Origin: Lepas anatifera
Taxonomy: Eukaryota; Arthropoda; Thecostraca; Lepadidae
Length of the DNA stretch: 64,000 nt
Direction of reading: 5' to 3'
Assembly: GCA_034440635.1 (NCBI GenBank)
Contig: JAOTON010002073.1
Location: 806,001-870,000, forward strand
Translations under genes and position numbers: made by a program
The notes under the pieces: generated by a model
Databases searched by the model: none
The model's input: the letters and a program-made list of their open reading frames with translations, nothing else
What the model was told of the DNA's origin: nothing
Part shown: in pieces, positions 61,538 to 64,000 of the stretch
Layout: every line of letters starts with the position of its first letter
Numbering within the stretch: position 1 is the stretch's first letter

Positions 61538-61742
61538 GGTATTATCGCAGTAGGTGGATCACATCTCGCGGTTCAAGAGATCACATCAGAAGGTCCACAG
61601 TTCATATGTTCTACCGCTCAAAATGTCTAACTTAAAAAAGTCGAACATTCAAAAGGTCCAAAGAGGCGTGCTCAGATGCATGAGAGTGGGGTGCATGATA
61701 ATGCAGAGGCGTGCTAAGGCACCTGATAATAGGAGGCTATGA

Positions 61743-61920
61743 GGGTTAGGTTAGGTTGGGTTAGGTTAGGTTAGGTTAGGTTAGGTTAGGTTAGGTTAGG
61801 TTAGGTTAGGTTAGGTTAGGTTAGGTTAGGTTAGGTTAGGTTAGGTTAGGTTAGGTTAGCTTAGCTTAGCTTAGCTTAGCTTAGGTTAGGTTAGGTTAGG
61901 TTAGGTTAGGTCAGGTCAGG
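61743..61920. repeat. (TTAGG)n telomere-like tract with TTAGC variants
   Basis: Nearly uninterrupted TTAGG pentamers, with one TTGGG near the start, a block of TTAGC units near 61856-61880 and TCAGG units at the end. It lies inside the left arm of the foldback element. Confidence 0.97.
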
Positions 61921-62189
61921 TGTGTATGCCCTAAGTCCCTATTTCCTAGTCTGGGGATATCAACCCTCTTTCCAGTATCTGAGTGCGCCTCTGGTCTGGG
62001 TACCACTTTTCGAAATGTCATAGAAATATCCCAAAATTCTGCAAGAAAATCCCTAGAGATGAAACAGACGGAAGGAGGGGAAGTTTGAGTAGTGTTAAGT
62101 GGTACCCAGACCAGAGGTGCACTCAGATTCAGGGAAAGAGGGGTGATATCCCCAGACTAGGAAATAGGGACCAAGGGCATACACAATTG

Positions 62190-62253
62190 AACTGACCTGA
62201 CCTGACCTAAACCTGACCTGACCTGACCCAACCTAACCTAACCTAACCTAACC
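62190..62253. repeat. Short (CCTAA/CCTGA)n tract in the right foldback arm
   Basis: This is the reverse-complement counterpart of the left-arm telomere-like tract, about 64 bp against about 178 bp, with more CCTGA (TCAGG) units. Confidence 0.95.
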
Positions 62254-62460
62254 CTCATAGCCTCCTATTATCAGGTGCCTTAGCACACATCTGCGTTATC
62301 ATGCACCCCACTCTCATGCATCTGAGCACGCCTCTTTGGACCTTTTGAATGTTTGACTTTTTTAAGTTAGACATTTTGAGCGGTAGAACATATGAACTGT
62401 GGACCTTCTGATGTGATCCTTTTGAACCGCGAGATGTGATCCACCTACTGCGATAATACC

Positions 62461-62469
62461 GATCACAGC
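62461..62469. repeat. Target-site duplication, right copy
   Basis: GATCACAGC, identical to 61529-61537, immediately after the last base of the right arm. Confidence 0.9.
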
Positions 62470-62807
62470 TTCCCCCACCCCCACTGAACTTCCATCTCAC
62501 ATATCAACAAAAGGGACAAAAATGTCAATGTCACCATAGGATTTGGATCTACCTAAAATGTGTTGGTAAAGTGGACCTTAGGTAGCATTTTTAAAGCCAG
62601 ATCAAATGCTTAAAATTTCCCCAACGCCTGATCATCACCTGCCTGGTCGTTCCTTCTTGCAGTAAAAACTCCGAGGCAGCTACCCTGCATAGATGTAAAA
62701 TTATGTCTATTGGCCTAATAGGTACAGAGGTATTGGAAGTCTCATACCAAAGAAAGATCCAGTGTATAAGTCAAAATCCTGCTTTAACTCCAGGCAGTTC
62801 AGGTCCT

Positions 62808-62844
62808 GTGTGTTGCTTACTACCACTGGTAGTAAGCAACACAC
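62808..62844. repeat. Perfect 18-bp-arm hairpin
   Basis: GTGTGTTGCTTACTACCA and its exact reverse complement are separated by one C. It lies just upstream of a family A end. It could be the relic of a small palindromic insertion or a structured RNA. It is too tight-looped to be a typical microRNA precursor. Confidence 0.9.
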
Positions 62845-62849
62845 CCCCA

Positions 62850-62969
62850 ACCAGCGTTTTTCAAAGTCTCTTTCTTTCTGAAATTTTCTGTGATTTTCTG
62901 AGATGAGAAGGGGGTCTACTAGGCCCCCTCTAGTGCACGTTAGCGCCAGGCCCCTCTCCAGTGTGTGTT
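62850..62969 (-). mobile_element. Family A transposon, right-end fragment
   Basis: AACCAGCGTTTTTC, GGGGTCTACTAGGCCCCCTC, AGTGCACGTTAGCGCCAGGC and CCTCTCCAGTGTGTGTT match the doubled terminus at 33880-33977. It abuts TTAA at 62970-62973. The rest of the element is absent. Confidence 0.75.
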
Positions 62970-62973
62970 TTAA

Positions 62974-64000
62974 CACTTTGTGGAGGACTGCATTGGCACA
63001 CATTTGCTATCTGTACAATATTGACATGATAATTTGATCATGAAACCTCACCTGAATTACTGTTGTTGCCAGTCTGCTGCTGGCGCCAACTCTCCCAACT
63101 TCCTCCAGCTCCAAATCTACCTAACCAATCTTGATCTAGGGCACAAATAAGGTAAGGCACAAGCAAACTAAGGAATGAAAAACCAAGTTTGATGTGTGAA
63201 AGTGCATCAGAATCAAAGTAGCCTACATTCATCTTAGATTAGCCATGGGCAGCACTATTTATTCAGCTAGTTTTAGCCTGCACCTATCTCAGATATACCT
63301 AATAAATATGCCCTCAACAGAAGTAGCTTCCCACTTGTTCAAATTTTTTTGGCAGGCTCTACATCACACAAACATTGCGAACTTGTCTTGTCGCTGTTGC
63401 GTAGTTTAGGTAGAATTGCTGCCCAGCTACGTTTATTTCTTTCACTCATTTAGTACTTTTCCTAGTAGCTTTTAGGCGTACTTGATACTAAATTCAAAGA
63501 AATAGGGACCGCTAAATCGAAGATACTCAAACTTTAAATATTATTTAACCTGACAAAATGGACGGAAAAGTACTTGATAACGTATCTGCGTTGCCTTAAT
63601 GCCTTAAATATGCCCACAATCATGTATTTCTCGAAAAATTTACTGTCACATTTCCGGCATCTAGGCGGCAACTTTCTGGCAACTACTAACAATCGGCGCC
63701 ATTGGGCTGCATGTTAAAATCTGGCAACTGTGACAGCGGTTTCCGGGTTTTCTGCAGCGGGGGTCTCTCGTTTTAGTAGAAACTGAACACAGTACCAATA
63801 TTGTATCACTGATGGTACGCTGTGCAATTGAAGGACAGAGTTGCTAAATTAGAATATTTGCTACACGCTTCATTCTGTATTTCGAAAATGTGTGGTTTGA
63901 TTTTGAACCATACTGTCACGATCGCTATTTTGTCACACTTATGCACCTCAACTATCATAAATGTGTCACAAACTCCAGTAGCCGAGTTGGCAAGTTTCTG
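62974..64000. other. Unannotated intergenic DNA
   Basis: AT-rich sequence with no recognised repeat, RNA gene or coding exon. Confidence 0.5.

Larger units (their letters stand above)
61538..62460. mobile_element. Foldback transposon with long inverted arms and TTAGG repeats
   Basis: The element is 923 bp. The left arm (61538-62008) and right arm (62097-62460) are near-perfect reverse complements, both beginning GGTATTATCGCAGTAGGTGG when read inward. They share CCGCTCAAAATGTCTAACTT, GGCACCTGATAATAGGAGGC and CCTATTTCCTAGTCTGGGGA. The loop is 88 bp (62009-62096). Each arm carries telomere-like repeats, a long tract at 61743-61920 and a short one at 62190-62253. A perfect 9-bp duplication flanks it. 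Long inverted repeats with 9-bp duplications are typical of Mutator-like and Foldback elements (established knowledge). No transposase is encoded. Each arm holds the same 60-odd-codon frame, which reflects arm identity and is not evidence of a gene. Confidence 0.92.

Noticed and set aside
61743..61920. Chromosome end (true telomere)
   Set aside because: The tract is internal, about 178 bp, and enclosed by a transposon with target duplications. Ordinary sequence continues on both sides.
61554..62500. The same 60-odd-codon frame in both arms of the foldback element
   Set aside because: The identity reflects the inverted duplication of DNA. The peptide has no recognised domain and lacks any transposase motif.

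Overview
This is non-coding, repeat-dense DNA from an invertebrate animal nuclear genome. The signs are many dispersed short transposons, tRNA-derived SINEs, microsatellites, CpG-rich patches, AT-rich intergenic sequence, and no open frame longer than 187 codons. No frame matches a host protein family I can recognise. A long (TTAGG)n tract would fit an arthropod, whose telomere repeat is TTAGG, but the tract sits inside a transposon, so it is weak taxonomic evidence. A mollusc or another marine invertebrate is also possible. I see no rRNA, no intact tRNA and no CRISPR.

Layout. 0-16.7 kb: a three-unit tandem repeat, an old copy of a TTAA-flanked transposon (family A), two CpG-rich patches, and a pair of short MITEs (family D) at 12.9-13.9 kb. 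16.7-22.7 kb: a full family B transposon, a fragment of a Penelope-like retroelement (GIY-YIG nuclease, minus strand), a coding-like frame upstream of it with a decayed second copy, a 42-bp minisatellite, a second family B copy and two different tRNA-derived SINEs. 22.7-34 kb: mostly unremarkable until 27.4 kb, then three family A copies. Two of these, about 917 bp each, lie head to head and flank a 1.3 kb microsatellite-rich spacer, forming a large inverted repeat. 34-39.5 kb: a CpG-rich block that resembles a first exon, a badly decayed family A copy in strikingly G/T-rich sequence, a family B right end and a T/G-rich minisatellite. 39.5-51.6 kb: a nest of families B and D, then four copies of one SINE family within 3.8 kb. 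51.6-64 kb: dispersed repeats, a family B copy, a GTCCA-containing minisatellite, and the most striking object in the window.

That object (61538-62460) is a 923-bp foldback transposon. It has long near-identical inverted arms, a perfect 9-bp target duplication on each side, and telomere-like TTAGG repeats inside both arms.

Families A, B and D share TTAA (occasionally ATAA) target sites, which suggests mobilisation by a piggyBac-type transposase supplied from elsewhere. No transposase gene is present here. Families A and B are also loaded with AGGTCA half-sites, including perfect DR1 pairs, and family A carries a conserved TGACGTCA palindrome. They could therefore disperse binding sites for nuclear receptors and CREB/ATF-type factors. 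Family and copy boundaries were read by eye and are approximate unless a target duplication is stated.
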